This document shows, in pieces, positions 1 through 7,665 of a DNA stretch of 64,000 nucleotides (its first letter is position 1; each line of letters starts with the position of its first letter). The stretch is from Deltaproteobacteria bacterium. GTDB lineage: Bacteria; Desulfobacterota; Binatia; HRBIN30; JACQVA1. Both the position numbers and the translations under genes were made by a program. The notes below the pieces were generated by a model. The model was not told where the DNA came from and did no database searches. It worked only from the letters and a program-made list of their open reading frames with translations. The stretch lies in the NCBI GenBank assembly GCA_016178705.1, contig JACOST010000006.1:62001-126000 (forward strand). The letters run 5' to 3'.

Positions 1-257
1 TGGGTCAGCACATCACGAGCGAAGTCTTCGGCGGTGTCGATCACACCAGCGTCGCGTTGGATGCTCGTGCCGGCGGCCGGGATGGCCCCATCGCTGAGCG
101 CGGTGTTGCCGCCCGCAACCTTGGCGCGTTCCCACACGACGATCTTGAGACCGGGTTGGGCGGCGGCGAGCGCGGCGGTCAGGCCGCAGCCGCCGGCGCC
201 GACAATGCCGATGTCCACATGATCGTGCCACCGCGTATCTGTCGAAACCGTTGGCAT
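1..257 (-). CDS. FAD-dependent oxidoreductase, N-terminal part (cut by window edge)
   Basis: Only the first 85 codons are present; the gene runs off the left edge. The start chosen is the ATG at 257. The translation has a dinucleotide-binding fold with Gly20, Gly22 and Gly25 in the motif GIVGAGGCG and an acidic residue (Glu43, in VVWERA) where FAD ribose is bound. It is followed by GGNTALSDGAIPAAGT, which is typical of the succinate dehydrogenase/fumarate reductase-type FAD_binding_2 family (flavocytochrome c and ketosteroid dehydrogenases). There is no signal peptide, so it is probably cytoplasmic. The substrate cannot be told from this fragment. It lies downstream of and on the same strand as the LeuD-like gene, with 261 bases between them in which I see no gene. 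Confidence 0.8.
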   Translation of the reverse strand, partial: MPTVSTDTRWHDHVDIGIVGAGGCGLTAALAAAQPGLKIVVWERAKVAGGNTALSDGAIPAAGTSIQRDAGVIDTAEDFARDVLT

Positions 258-518
258 AGGCGGCGCACGATAGCAGATCGGAACCGGCGCGCGCTACTGC
301 GGTCCAATGTCCTCTCTAATGTCCGGTGGTTTGTCTTGGTCACCCGTGTTCGAGCGACACCAACTCGTGTCGCGTTTCACAATCAGGTTTACAGATTGGC
401 TGATGCAAAACTGAGAGGGCGAGGCTCATGCCGAGCCGCACGGTGCAAGTCGAACGGCTCGCCAGGAGGCTCGCCCTCCCTCCTCGGATCTCCGCAAAGG
501 CTTTTCTGAGACACTACA

Positions 519-1055
519 CTAGCGTTCGCGCTGGTGGCGGGTGTAAGCACTCAACCCGCCGGCGCGCAACACTTCGACCGACTCTTCGGTCAGGTTGCGG
601 ATGATGTAGCGGTCGCCGGAGCTGAGGTTGGCAATCTTGCGGCTTTCGATGTCGACGCGCAGGCGGTCGCCGGGCTTGATCGCGCCGGTCTCTTCGATCG
701 CCAGCGCCGGCAATCCGATGTTGGTCGCAGCTTGCAAAAAAGTGCGGCCGAACGAGCGGGCGATGACCGCGGCGATGCCGGCTGTGTAGACGGCTTGCGC
801 CGTGATCGTGCGAGCGGTGCCGGTTGCAAACTCAAGTCCGGCGACAATGAAATCCCCCGCCTCGATCGCGCGCGCGAACGTGGGATCGACGCCGGCCATC
901 ACGAAGGCACCGGCCTCGCTCGGCGACCGATCGTGGTGAGCGGGTGGAAGGATCACGTCGGCCGCGATGTGATCGCCGAAGACCCACGCGTGTCCGCGCA
1001 GCGCCGGCAGTTCGTCCAGGTGATCGTTGACGAGGTCGTCGGATGCATCAGTCAC
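519..1055 (-). CDS. LeuD-like aconitase-swivel protein (3-isopropylmalate dehydratase small subunit family)
   Basis: A 178-residue protein of the size of archaeal-type LeuD/HacB. The N-terminal motif AWVFGDHIAADVILP (about residues 24-38) corresponds to the family signature around the swivel-domain core, and the C-terminal half has the family's GDRLRVD and IIRNLTEESVEVLRAGG strands. In this family the protein pairs with a [4Fe-4S] large subunit to isomerise isopropylmalate or a related hydroxyacid. Here the usual glycine-serine-serine-arginine-glutamate loop reads ATGTARTI (about residue 78), so the active-site contribution may be changed. No large subunit lies in the visible neighbourhood. 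The family assignment is firm; leucine biosynthesis as the role is not. Confidence 0.75.
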   Translation of the reverse strand: MTDASDDLVNDHLDELPALRGHAWVFGDHIAADVILPPAHHDRSPSEAGAFVMAGVDPTFARAIEAGDFIVAGLEFATGTARTITAQAVYTAGIAAVIARSFGRTFLQAATNIGLPALAIEETGAIKPGDRLRVDIESRKIANLSSGDRYIIRNLTEESVEVLRAGGLSAYTRHQRER

Positions 1056-1322
1056 GCGGCGTGTATATCGCGCTATCGAGCGCGGCGCACGAGTCGTTGC
1101 GACTCCACCGACGTAGCAATAAATTCGTGGACGGCCGACGGCGGACGCGCTACCCTTTCGCTTGTGCTGGTCCGAGCATCACAGGCTCTAGGCTCTGCGC
1201 GGTTCATAGGGAGCCGCGGTGGGCGGACCAGGCCGGGGGCCGGCAATCGGCGGTTGATTCCCGGCGGCGAGGCTTGGGCTCGCTCGCGTGATGGGCACGC
1301 CGAGAAAGGAGGTGATCCAGCA

Positions 1323-1364
1323 ATGTATTCCCCTACGGTGAGCTGTGAGGTGGTGGCCCCTTAG
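1323..1364 (+). CDS. Possible 13-residue peptide ORF inside the structured RNA
   Basis: ATG at 1323 lies 10 bases after GGAGG of an extended, perfect Shine-Dalgarno sequence. The frame reads MYSPTVSCEVVAP and stops at TAG. The stop sits in the first hairpin (1354-1368). It is too short for similarity-based recognition. It could be a leader peptide or a small effector, or the ribosome-binding segment could serve the RNA rather than translation. Confidence 0.3.
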   Translation: MYSPTVSCEVVAP

Positions 1365-1533
1365 GCCAACCCACAAGGTGAGGGGCAACGCCTGCGGAGG
1401 CGACGAACGCACGACCGCTAGCTTCACGGCGGGTGGTCAACGTGCGTTGCAGTCGGCCGCGGCTCGTGTTCAGTGCGACCCACGGGTCACACACACTGAG
1501 TGGATCACGCCTGGGAACCCAGGCACCACGACA

Positions 1534-1600
1534 CCCCGGTAGCTCCCGCGTAAACTCACCCGCGGGGCGGCACACGCCGCAGCAGCTACCGGGGTTTTTT
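1534..1600 (+). terminator. Rho-independent terminator ending the structured RNA
   Basis: CCCCGGTAGCT (1534-1544) pairs perfectly with AGCTACCGGGG (1584-1594), followed directly by six T (1595-1600). The loop itself folds into two hairpins, around 1545-1566 and 1568-1580 (GCGGC ACAC GCCGC). Confidence 0.85.
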
Positions 1601-1675
1601 GTAGTGAATCGTGAAGCGTGAGTCGTGTTTGTGACTCGTGCTCGTGCGAGCAGGTAATGCCGGGCGCGTACGTCC

Positions 1676-2059
1676 TTACCGCTCGATGCGCTCGACGTAG
1701 ATGTACTGAATCCTGCCGCTGTCGCTGACGAAGGCGCTGAGGGCGAGGCTGAAGACGCTCAGCAGCAACGCACCGAACACGGCCGACCAGAAGCCGTGGA
1801 CCTCGAACCCCTTGACGACCTCGGAAGTCAACCACAGCATGAAGCCGTTGATCACGAAGGTGAACAGCCCGAGCGTCAGCAAGTTGATCGGCAATGTAAA
1901 GATCAGGACCAGCGGGCGCAGAAAGGCGTTGAAGATGCCGAGGACGACGGCGGCGACGAACACCGCCCCCATGCGGTGAAACTGGATGCCGCTGACGACC
2001 AGGCTCGTCAGCCAGAGAGCGAACGCCGTCACCAACCAGCGAATCACCAACCCGCGCAT
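1676..2059 (-). CDS. YvlD-like / phage-holin-family small membrane protein
   Basis: A 127-residue protein starting at the ATG at 2059, preceded by an AAAGAG-type ribosome site. It has four hydrophobic segments (about residues 6-24, 33-50, 56-78 and 90-112), which is the pattern of the Phage_holin_4_2/YvlD family. The motif NAFLRPLVLIFTLPINLLTLG between segments 2 and 3 is the family hallmark. These are chromosomal inner-membrane proteins of unknown function and the name does not imply a prophage. It is convergent with the structured RNA and divergent from the lipoprotein gene at 2176. Confidence 0.85.
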   Translation of the reverse strand: MRGLVIRWLVTAFALWLTSLVVSGIQFHRMGAVFVAAVVLGIFNAFLRPLVLIFTLPINLLTLGLFTFVINGFMLWLTSEVVKGFEVHGFWSAVFGALLLSVFSLALSAFVSDSGRIQYIYVERIER

Positions 2060-2175
2060 GACTCGCTCTTTGCACGGACGGCGGCGCGGCTCAAGGCCTC
2101 GGCTGCTCGCTTCGTGTGCGGCCAACTCACTGGCCCGCGATTGTCGCCGGGCAGGCGAGCCGGTATCGTGCAGCG

Positions 2176-2583
2176 ATGTTCCGCCGCGTGGTGCTGCTGC
2201 TGACCCTGAGTGCCCTATCGGCCTGTGTATGGCGCAGCTACGAGTCGATCGTTGAAGTGCACCTCACCGTGCTGCTGCAGATGACCGACAAACTGTGCGG
2301 CATCGGTGAGGATGCGCATGTGCCAGCGGCGGCCGATATGGCGGAGTTCACCTACCCGGCGCAGCGTGGCCGGCAGTTCTTGCGTCAGTTTCAACGCTAC
2401 GCCGAGCGCTCATCGTACAAGGACTTCGGCGAGTTTCTCGATCACTACGAAGCGATGCTCAAGCGCGTCGACGCGGCGCGAGTGAACCCGGAGTCGTGGC
2501 ACGCCGAGCGGCCGCTGCAGCTCCGCGATCGTGCGCTGCTGTCGCACTTGGCCGCGACCATCCGGCGCGATCTCAAAGGATGA
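2176..2583 (+). CDS. Small lipoprotein of unknown function
   Basis: A 135-residue protein with an N-terminal lipoprotein signal: MFRRVVLLLTLSALSAC, lipobox LSAC with Cys17. The remainder is charged and largely helical (for example RQFLRQFQRYAERSSYKDFGEFLDHY), with no family I recognise. The start chosen at 2176 gives a proper signal peptide; the frame is open further upstream but would bury it. The stop overlaps the start of the next gene (ATGA), so the two are probably cotranscribed. Confidence 0.7.
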   Translation: MFRRVVLLLTLSALSACVWRSYESIVEVHLTVLLQMTDKLCGIGEDAHVPAAADMAEFTYPAQRGRQFLRQFQRYAERSSYKDFGEFLDHYEAMLKRVDAARVNPESWHAERPLQLRDRALLSHLAATIRRDLKG

Positions 2584-3155
2584 CGGCGGCGACGGGGATG
2601 GCGAGGGCCTTTCCGCGGCACGCGGGTGATGTGCTGACCACGCTGCGCTTGGCCGGCACGCCGCTGTTCGTCGCCTTGGTGTGGCGCGCGCCGCATCACA
2701 TCGGCGCGGGTTGGCTAGCAGCCGGGCTGTTCTACGCGATCACGGCGAGCGATTTCTTCGATGGCCGGTTGGCGCGCCGCGCGGGCGAGACCAGTGCGAT
2801 CGGACGCGTGCTCGATCACGGCGCGGATATCGTGTTCATCCTTAGCGCGCTCACCACCTACGTCGCGCTTGGCGTCGTGCCGTGGTGGGTGCCGGCGGCG
2901 ATCGCGGCGTCATTCGCGACCTACGTCTACGATTCGGCGCGCGGCACCGTCGCGGCCGCACCGCAGTTGCGTCCCAGCCGCATCGGCCACCTCGGCGGCT
3001 GGCTGAACTACGTGCTCGTCGGCGTGGTGGTGTGCAATGAGAGCACCGGCTTGCGTGTGTTACCCGCGCCGCTGCTGACGCTGCTCTACGCCCTGGTTCC
3101 GCTGTACTCGGGCGCTGCGATTGCGGAGCGGGTGCGGATGCGGCTGGTGCGTTAA
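2580..3155 (+). CDS. CDP-alcohol phosphatidyltransferase family membrane enzyme
   Basis: A 191-residue integral membrane protein. It carries the complete catalytic signature of the family, D-x2-D-G-x2-A-R-x8-G-x3-D-x3-D, read here as DFFDGRLARRAGETSAIG followed by RVLDHGADI (residues about 58-85). Family members transfer a phosphoalcohol from a CDP-activated lipid or alcohol in the inner membrane (phospholipid head-group synthesis). The acceptor cannot be told from sequence. The start overlaps the preceding lipoprotein stop by four bases, suggesting translational coupling. Confidence 0.85.
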   Translation: MTAATGMARAFPRHAGDVLTTLRLAGTPLFVALVWRAPHHIGAGWLAAGLFYAITASDFFDGRLARRAGETSAIGRVLDHGADIVFILSALTTYVALGVVPWWVPAAIAASFATYVYDSARGTVAAAPQLRPSRIGHLGGWLNYVLVGVVVCNESTGLRVLPAPLLTLLYALVPLYSGAAIAERVRMRLVR

Positions 3156-3251
3156 AAACAGTTGCCGGTGTCGCGGCACGCGGTGTAGGGTGCCGCAAAT
3201 GAACCGCCGGCCCCGTTCATGGTTGGCTGTGTTGAGAACCCGGAGGCGACG

Positions 3252-4541
3252 ATGAAACGGAACATGCTGACTGCCTTGAGCCTCGTGACCCTGCTGAGTT
3301 CAGGACTGGCGCCAGCGTGGGCGGCGTTCGGGCCGATCACTCAGATCAGCCTCGGGCTCGCCGGTGCGCAACCGAACTCAGATAGCTCGAGCCCCGTCGT
3401 TAACGCCGACGGATCAGCCATCGCCTTCATCTCGAGCGCCGACAACCTCGTTGACAACGACACCAACAGTGCCGCGGACGTGTTCATCGTCGATCGCCAT
3501 GAGGGCACGACCACGCGCATCGTCGGACCCGATGGCGAGTTCTCGGCCGATAGTGAAGCGCCCGCCATCAGTGACGACGGTCGTTTGGTCGCCTTCGTCA
3601 ATGACGGCCAGCTCAAGGTGTTCAACCGGGACTTCGGCGTGGTGCAAGACATCGTCGACCTCGTCAACGAGCCGTATGCCTTCAGTGGCAACGGTCGCTT
3701 CTTGGCGATCGCCGCCGAAGACGAGCAGGAGCTGGCGGCCGACGATCAGAACGGAGTCACGGACGTGTACATCTACGACCGCCTCACCCAGCACTTCGAT
3801 CGGGTGAGTCGGCCCGTCGCTGGCGGGGAGGCCGATGCGCGCAGCGTGTCGCCGGCGATCACCCCCGATGGCCGCTACGTGGCCTTCGTGTCGAGCGCAA
3901 CCAATCTCGTCGCGCAGGACGACGGGCGCGACACCGTGTTCGTGTTCGATCGCATCGACCGCAAGATGGAAGCGATCAGCGGATTCGGTGCGAGCGAAGG
4001 GAGCCTTCTCGACGCGACCATCCCCCCGGCTATCAGTAGTGATGGCCGCTTCGTGAGCTATCTCGGCCAAGACAATACCGGCACCGCCGGTGTCTACGTG
4101 CGCGACCGCACGCAACAGACCACCATGAAGCTCGGGATTTCCGGCCCGTCGACCCCCCCGGACATTTCCACCAACAGCGGCGTGACGATGAGCGGCGACG
4201 CGCGCCGAGTGGTGTTCGGCCTGCTCGGTGTTTTTTTCGAGGACGTGTATCTATTCGATCTCAATAGCGCGACGACGATCGTCGTCAGCGCCGCCGTCGG
4301 CGGTGGGGCGGCGGACGGCGACAGCGTCGGTGCGCGCATCAGCAGCAACGGCCGCGCCGTGGTGTTCGCGTCTGACGCGCAGAACGTGGTGTCGTCCGGT
4401 CCCGATGGGTTCACGATGAACGTGTTCCTCGCCACGCCAACGGCCCCGGTGTGTCAGCCAGGCGACGTCAACGGTGACGGCGTCGTCGATGCGGCGGACA
4501 TTCCGGCGCTGATTCAACTGATCTTCGGCAGCGGAGCGTGA
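3252..4541 (+). CDS. Secreted TolB/PD40-type beta-propeller protein with dockerin-like C-terminus
   Basis: A 429-residue protein with a signal peptide (MKRNMLTALSLVTLLSSG, cleaved near PAWA). The body repeats a blade motif of the form ISSDGRFVSY, ITPDGRYVAF, ISDDGRLVAF and ISSNGRAVVF, each followed by a segment ending in a YDR- or FDR-type motif; this is the PD40/TolB-like propeller signature. The last 30 residues, after Cys409, contain PGDVNGDGVVDAADIPAL, a single dockerin type I EF-hand-like repeat with D-x-N-x-D-x-x-D. The start was set at the ATG at 3252 behind GGAGGCG. The product is probably exported or surface-displayed; its ligand is unknown. Confidence 0.8.
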   Translation: MKRNMLTALSLVTLLSSGLAPAWAAFGPITQISLGLAGAQPNSDSSSPVVNADGSAIAFISSADNLVDNDTNSAADVFIVDRHEGTTTRIVGPDGEFSADSEAPAISDDGRLVAFVNDGQLKVFNRDFGVVQDIVDLVNEPYAFSGNGRFLAIAAEDEQELAADDQNGVTDVYIYDRLTQHFDRVSRPVAGGEADARSVSPAITPDGRYVAFVSSATNLVAQDDGRDTVFVFDRIDRKMEAISGFGASEGSLLDATIPPAISSDGRFVSYLGQDNTGTAGVYVRDRTQQTTMKLGISGPSTPPDISTNSGVTMSGDARRVVFGLLGVFFEDVYLFDLNSATTIVVSAAVGGGAADGDSVGARISSNGRAVVFASDAQNVVSSGPDGFTMNVFLATPTAPVCQPGDVNGDGVVDAADIPALIQLIFGSGA

Positions 4542-4614
4542 AGCGAAAGCAAGCTCGCCCATCTGCCGTTCACCTATCTTGACGCCGCCCTCACCGTTCG
4601 AGTACAAGCAACGC

Positions 4615-4785
4615 GCGATCAGGTTCCCCGAGCGCGCTCGGGGCGAAGAGGGAAGGGGGTGTGAAGCCCCCGCTGCCCCGCAACTGTAAGGGGGGACAAC
4701 GGCTGCGAATGGCCACTGTCTGGGAAGCCAGACGGGAAGGCGCGGCCCGCGGATGATCCCCAAGTCAGGAGACCTGCCTGATCGG
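4615..4785 (+). promoter_or_regulatory. Cobalamin (AdoCbl-type) riboswitch
   Basis: The consensus elements are present in order: AGGTTCCCCG at 4621, GAAGAGGGAAGGGGGTGTGA at 4645, GCTGCCCCGCAACTGTAAGG at 4672, the B12 box GCCACTG at 4712, GGGAAGGCGCGG at 4734, and AGTCAGGAGACCTGCCTGAT at 4763. It precedes a TonB-BtuB-BtuF-BtuC-BtuD gene set on the same strand, so it most likely represses B12 uptake when cobalamin is plentiful. The terminator at 4871 suggests transcriptional control. Confidence 0.95.
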
Positions 4786-4870
4786 ACAGGCCGATGTCAC
4801 CGGCGCTTCGCGCGCGGGTGATGCTCCCGAGGGGGGACGGCGGCTGTGACCGATCACTCGTGATCCCGTC

Positions 4871-4909
4871 AACGCCTCGATCCCGTGAGGGAGCCGAGGC
4901 GTTTCTTTA
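4871..4909 (+). terminator. Terminator downstream of the cobalamin riboswitch
   Basis: AACGCCTCG (4871-4879) pairs with CGAGGCGTT (4895-4903) and is followed by TCTTTAT. It sits between the riboswitch aptamer and the tonB start at 4909, where the expression platform is expected. Confidence 0.75.
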
Positions 4910-5619
4910 TGCGGCGACGGGACGTGCGAGACGTGATTGATCCTCTGCTTCATGTGAGACCGCCTACAGGTTGGCCGACGGCCGTGTCTTTCGTCCTGGC
5001 GCTGGCGCTGCACACCGCGTTGCTGGCATTGAGTCGCACGCACCAACTAGCGGGCGACGCTCCGCTCCAATTGATTCGCGTGACGCTGCAATCCGGCGGC
5101 GCCTCAGCATCGCTGGCGAACACGGCGAGCGCGCCGGCAACGCATGTGGTGGCAAATGCACAGCCGGTACGCGAGCAGCGCGTGCAGCTTGCGCGCCACA
5201 CCTATCGATCGCCAGCCGCGATCGTGGATGGCGCCGGGTCGCAGTTGGCGAACGCGGAAGTCGGCAGCGAGTTGGCTGGGTCGGGCGCGTTGGTTAGCGG
5301 AACGGGCGCGGGCATCGGAATGGGAACCGGCGACGGCGCAGACCAGCGCGCCGCGTGTATCTCTTGCCCCGCGCCGCGCTATCCGCTGGTCGCGCGCGCG
5401 CGGGGTTGGGCGGGCACCGTCCACGTCGGCTTGTCGGTGCTCGCCGATGGCAGCGTCGAGGACGCCAGCGTGCGGCGCTCCTCGGGCTACGGTGTGCTCG
5501 ACGAAGCCGCGATGACGGTGGCGCGCCGCAGCCGCTTCACACCGCCAGAGACGCGTGGCCTGCCGGCGCCGCTGCACGGCCGCATCGAGTACCGATTCGA
5601 ACTTTCAGTGGCAGAATGA
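4909..5619 (+). CDS. tonB: TonB family energy-transducing protein
   Basis: A 236-residue protein with an N-terminal membrane anchor (about residues 21-41), a low-complexity periplasmic stretch rich in Ala, Gly and Ser, and a C-terminal TonB domain (about residues 145-236). The TonB domain shows YPLVARARGWAGTVHVGLSV, then DGSVEDASVRRSSGYGVLDEA and RFTPP. The linker is short and lacks the long Pro-Lys repeat of enterobacterial TonB. The start was set at the ATG at 4909; an upstream GTG at 4885 would lie inside the terminator stem. It is the first gene after the riboswitch and is followed directly by the receptor it presumably energises. Exclusive service to B12 uptake is inferred from context. 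Confidence 0.85.
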   Translation: MRRRDVRDVIDPLLHVRPPTGWPTAVSFVLALALHTALLALSRTHQLAGDAPLQLIRVTLQSGGASASLANTASAPATHVVANAQPVREQRVQLARHTYRSPAAIVDGAGSQLANAEVGSELAGSGALVSGTGAGIGMGTGDGADQRAACISCPAPRYPLVARARGWAGTVHVGLSVLADGSVEDASVRRSSGYGVLDEAAMTVARRSRFTPPETRGLPAPLHGRIEYRFELSVAE

Positions 5620-5630
5620 AGGAGGGAAGG

Positions 5631-7622
5631 ATGATGATGAGGAGGATGGTCGGCGTTGTCGCCGCACTGATGCTGATGCAGCGAGTCGCGTGGGCGGCGG
5701 AAGAGGAGCAGGCTGAGAAGTCGCTCGGTACGGTGGTAGTCACGGCGACCCGGACCGAGCAACCGATCGAGGCGGCCACCAATTCCGTCTCGGTCATCTC
5801 GGCGCAAGACATCGCCAATCGACAGACGCAAACCGTGAGCGACGCGCTGCGCGACACGCCGGGGGTTGACGTCGTGCAGCCGGGGTCGACGGGAACTGCC
5901 GCGGGCGTCTTCATTCGCGGCGCCGACACTGATCAGACGCTGATCTTGGTCGATGGCGTCGAGGTCAACAGTGCGACGCTGGGCGGATTCAACTTCGGCA
6001 ACATCATGACCGATGACGTCGGGCGCATCGAAGTGCTGCGCGGCAGCGGCGGCACGTTGTACGGTTCCGAAGCCATGGCCGGAGTCATCAACATCCTCAG
6101 CGCGAAGGGCGCCGGGGCACCGCACTTCTCGCTCGCCAGCGGCGGCGGCAACATCGGAACCTCGTCGTCACTCGGTGCCTTCGGCGGCGAGCGGGGCATC
6201 GTCGCCTTCACCGGGTCGCTCGGTTACTTCACCACCGCCGGGTTTCGCGCGACCAACAATGACTTCTCGAACTTGACCAGTGCGCTGCGCGTTGACGTCA
6301 CCCCGATCGAACACGGCACGTTGCGCGGTTTCTGGCGCTCGGCGAATTCGAGTCTCGGTCTGGCCGACAACAACATCGGCAACGGCTATGGCGACTTCAT
6401 CGATCCCAACGCGCGCCAGAGCGATACCTTCTACCTTGGCAAGGGCGAGTGGGAACACACGCCGACGGAGAATCTGACGTACCGGATCTCGGGTGCGTAC
6501 AACTACACACTCAACGTGCTCTCCGATAGCGTCGATACCGAGGTCATCCCTCCGCCGTTTCCGCCCTTCTTTCTCTCCTATTTCCGCGTGCCGAATACGA
6601 ACACGGTGGCGGATGCACAGACCGACTACACCGAAGGCACCCTGGGCGTGACCACAGTGGGATTCGAATTCAAAGAACAGACCGGCGCGCTGAAATCGGT
6701 GTCCGGCAGTGGGGACGTTGTCCGGTTCGACGCCAGCCGCAATAACTACGCCGGCTACGTGCAGCAGCAACTGCGCTTCCTCGATGACCGCCTGAGCATC
6801 GTTGGCGGCTTCCGTACCGACGGCAATCAGGACTTCGGAAGCGAGACCAGCGCGGCGTGGTCCGTCGGCTACCTGGAAGATTGGGGACAGCACGACCGCT
6901 GGAGCACGCACGTGAAGAGCAGCTACGCGGAAGGATTTCGTGCGCCGACGTTCAACGAGCTGTTCTTTCCGAAGTCGGGCAACCAGAACCTCGCCGCCGA
7001 AACCTCGAGCGAGTACGACGTTGGCGCGGCGCAACACCTCGGCTTCGAGTGGCTGACTGCCGAGGCGACCTACTTCACGCGGCGTACTTCGAACTTGATC
7101 CAGTTCACGTCAGTCGCGCAATGTCCGGGTGCGGTGGTTGAGCCGGGGGCGACGTTCACGCCGTGCAACCTCGGGCGTGCCGACGTGCAAGGCGTCGAGA
7201 CGGTGGTGGGAGCGGGTCCGATCCACGGCGTGTCGCTGCGGGGCACGTACACCTATCTTGATTGGAACCTCCTCGGTGGCAAGCAACTGCTGCGGCGGCC
7301 ACACAATCGGATGTCCGCCACGCTCAACTATGATCGCGGGCAGGTGTTGCGGCCCGCCGACCGTTTCAACGCCAATCTCAACGTACTCTTTGTCGGCGAG
7401 CGCACCGACATCGATCCGCAGACCTTCACCAACACCGCCAATCAGACCTACACCCGCGTCGATCTGGCGATGCGCTACGACATGCCGCTGCCCGGACGCG
7501 AGACCAGCACGGTCGGCGTCTTCGCGCGCGTGCAGAATCTGTTTGATCGCAACTACGACGAAGCGCTCGGCTTCAAGTCGCCGCCGATCAACGTGTTGGC
7601 CGGCGGGCGCGTATCGTTTTGA
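5631..7622 (+). CDS. btuB: TonB-dependent outer-membrane receptor, BtuB-like
   Basis: A 663-residue receptor. The signal peptide is MMMRRMVGVVAALMLMQRVA. The TonB box region is GTVVVTATRTEQPIE, followed by a plug domain (RDTPGVDVVQPGSTGTAAGVFIRG begins it; VDGVEV and GGTLYGSEAMAGVINI are plug signatures). The rest is a beta-barrel ending in phenylalanine (ARVQNLFDRNYDEALGF near the end, last residues GGRVSF). The start at 5631 follows GGAGGGAAGG; an in-frame ATG at 5616 overlaps the tonB stop and is possible. Position after the cobalamin riboswitch and before BtuFCD-type genes supports B12 or another corrinoid as the ligand. Confidence 0.85.
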   Translation: MMMRRMVGVVAALMLMQRVAWAAEEEQAEKSLGTVVVTATRTEQPIEAATNSVSVISAQDIANRQTQTVSDALRDTPGVDVVQPGSTGTAAGVFIRGADTDQTLILVDGVEVNSATLGGFNFGNIMTDDVGRIEVLRGSGGTLYGSEAMAGVINILSAKGAGAPHFSLASGGGNIGTSSSLGAFGGERGIVAFTGSLGYFTTAGFRATNNDFSNLTSALRVDVTPIEHGTLRGFWRSANSSLGLADNNIGNGYGDFIDPNARQSDTFYLGKGEWEHTPTENLTYRISGAYNYTLNVLSDSVDTEVIPPPFPPFFLSYFRVPNTNTVADAQTDYTEGTLGVTTVGFEFKEQTGALKSVSGSGDVVRFDASRNNYAGYVQQQLRFLDDRLSIVGGFRTDGNQDFGSETSAAWSVGYLEDWGQHDRWSTHVKSSYAEGFRAPTFNELFFPKSGNQNLAAETSSEYDVGAAQHLGFEWLTAEATYFTRRTSNLIQFTSVAQCPGAVVEPGATFTPCNLGRADVQGVETVVGAGPIHGVSLRGTYTYLDWNLLGGKQLLRRPHNRMSATLNYDRGQVLRPADRFNANLNVLFVGERTDIDPQTFTNTANQTYTRVDLAMRYDMPLPGRETSTVGVFARVQNLFDRNYDEALGFKSPPINVLAGGRVSF

Positions 7623-7625
7623 AGG

Positions 7626-7665
7626 CGTGAGTCGTGACGCGTGAATCGTGAGTCGTGAATCGTGA
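7626..7665. repeat. Degenerate direct repeat CGTGAGTCGTGAATCGTGAG
   Basis: Four to five imperfect copies of the octamer-like unit (A/G)(A/C)GTCGTGA / GAATCGTGA fill the gap between the receptor gene and btuF, and the likely GTG start of btuF lies in the last unit. A related stretch occurs at 1604-1650 after the structured RNA. Confidence 0.7.

Larger units (their letters stand above)
1303..1600 (+). ncRNA. Candidate structured RNA with 5' segment complementary to the 16S rRNA 3' end
   Basis: This lies in a 620-base gap without a clear protein gene. Positions 1305-1321 (AAAGGAGGTGATCCAGC) are an exact complement of the conserved 16S 3' tail, and 1328-1338 (TTCCCCTACGG) is the complement of helix 45 at exactly the 16S spacing. 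Downstream are strong stems: 1354-1358/1364-1368, 1406-1416/1435-1448, 1470-1475/1494-1499 enclosing 1477-1481/1484-1488, and 1509-1515/1518-1524. It ends in a Rho-independent terminator. A 13-codon ORF starts at 1323, correctly placed for the perfect Shine-Dalgarno. It matches no RNA family I know (not RNase P, tmRNA, SRP or 6S). The upstream boundary and promoter are unclear, and 1056-1300 holds nothing else I recognise apart from a small hairpin at 1267-1284. Confidence 0.5.

Noticed and set aside
1303-1338. Minus-strand reading as a fragment of a 16S rRNA gene
   Set aside because: Similarity stops at helix 45; the sequence beyond 1339 shows no 16S character and the opposite strand has a coherent RNA ending in a terminator.
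534-1364. 276-codon open frame on the plus strand
   Set aside because: Mostly antisense to the LeuD-like gene, with arginine-rich shadow composition; only the last 13 codons have a ribosome site.
1676-2059. Prophage holin
   Set aside because: The family name is misleading; no phage genes surround it and the protein is of the chromosomal YvlD type.
3252-4541. Cellulosome component
   Set aside because: One dockerin-like repeat with no cohesin, scaffoldin or glycosidase nearby.
4885-4908. Upstream GTG start for tonB
   Set aside because: It lies within the terminator stem; the ATG at 4909 fits the membrane anchor better.
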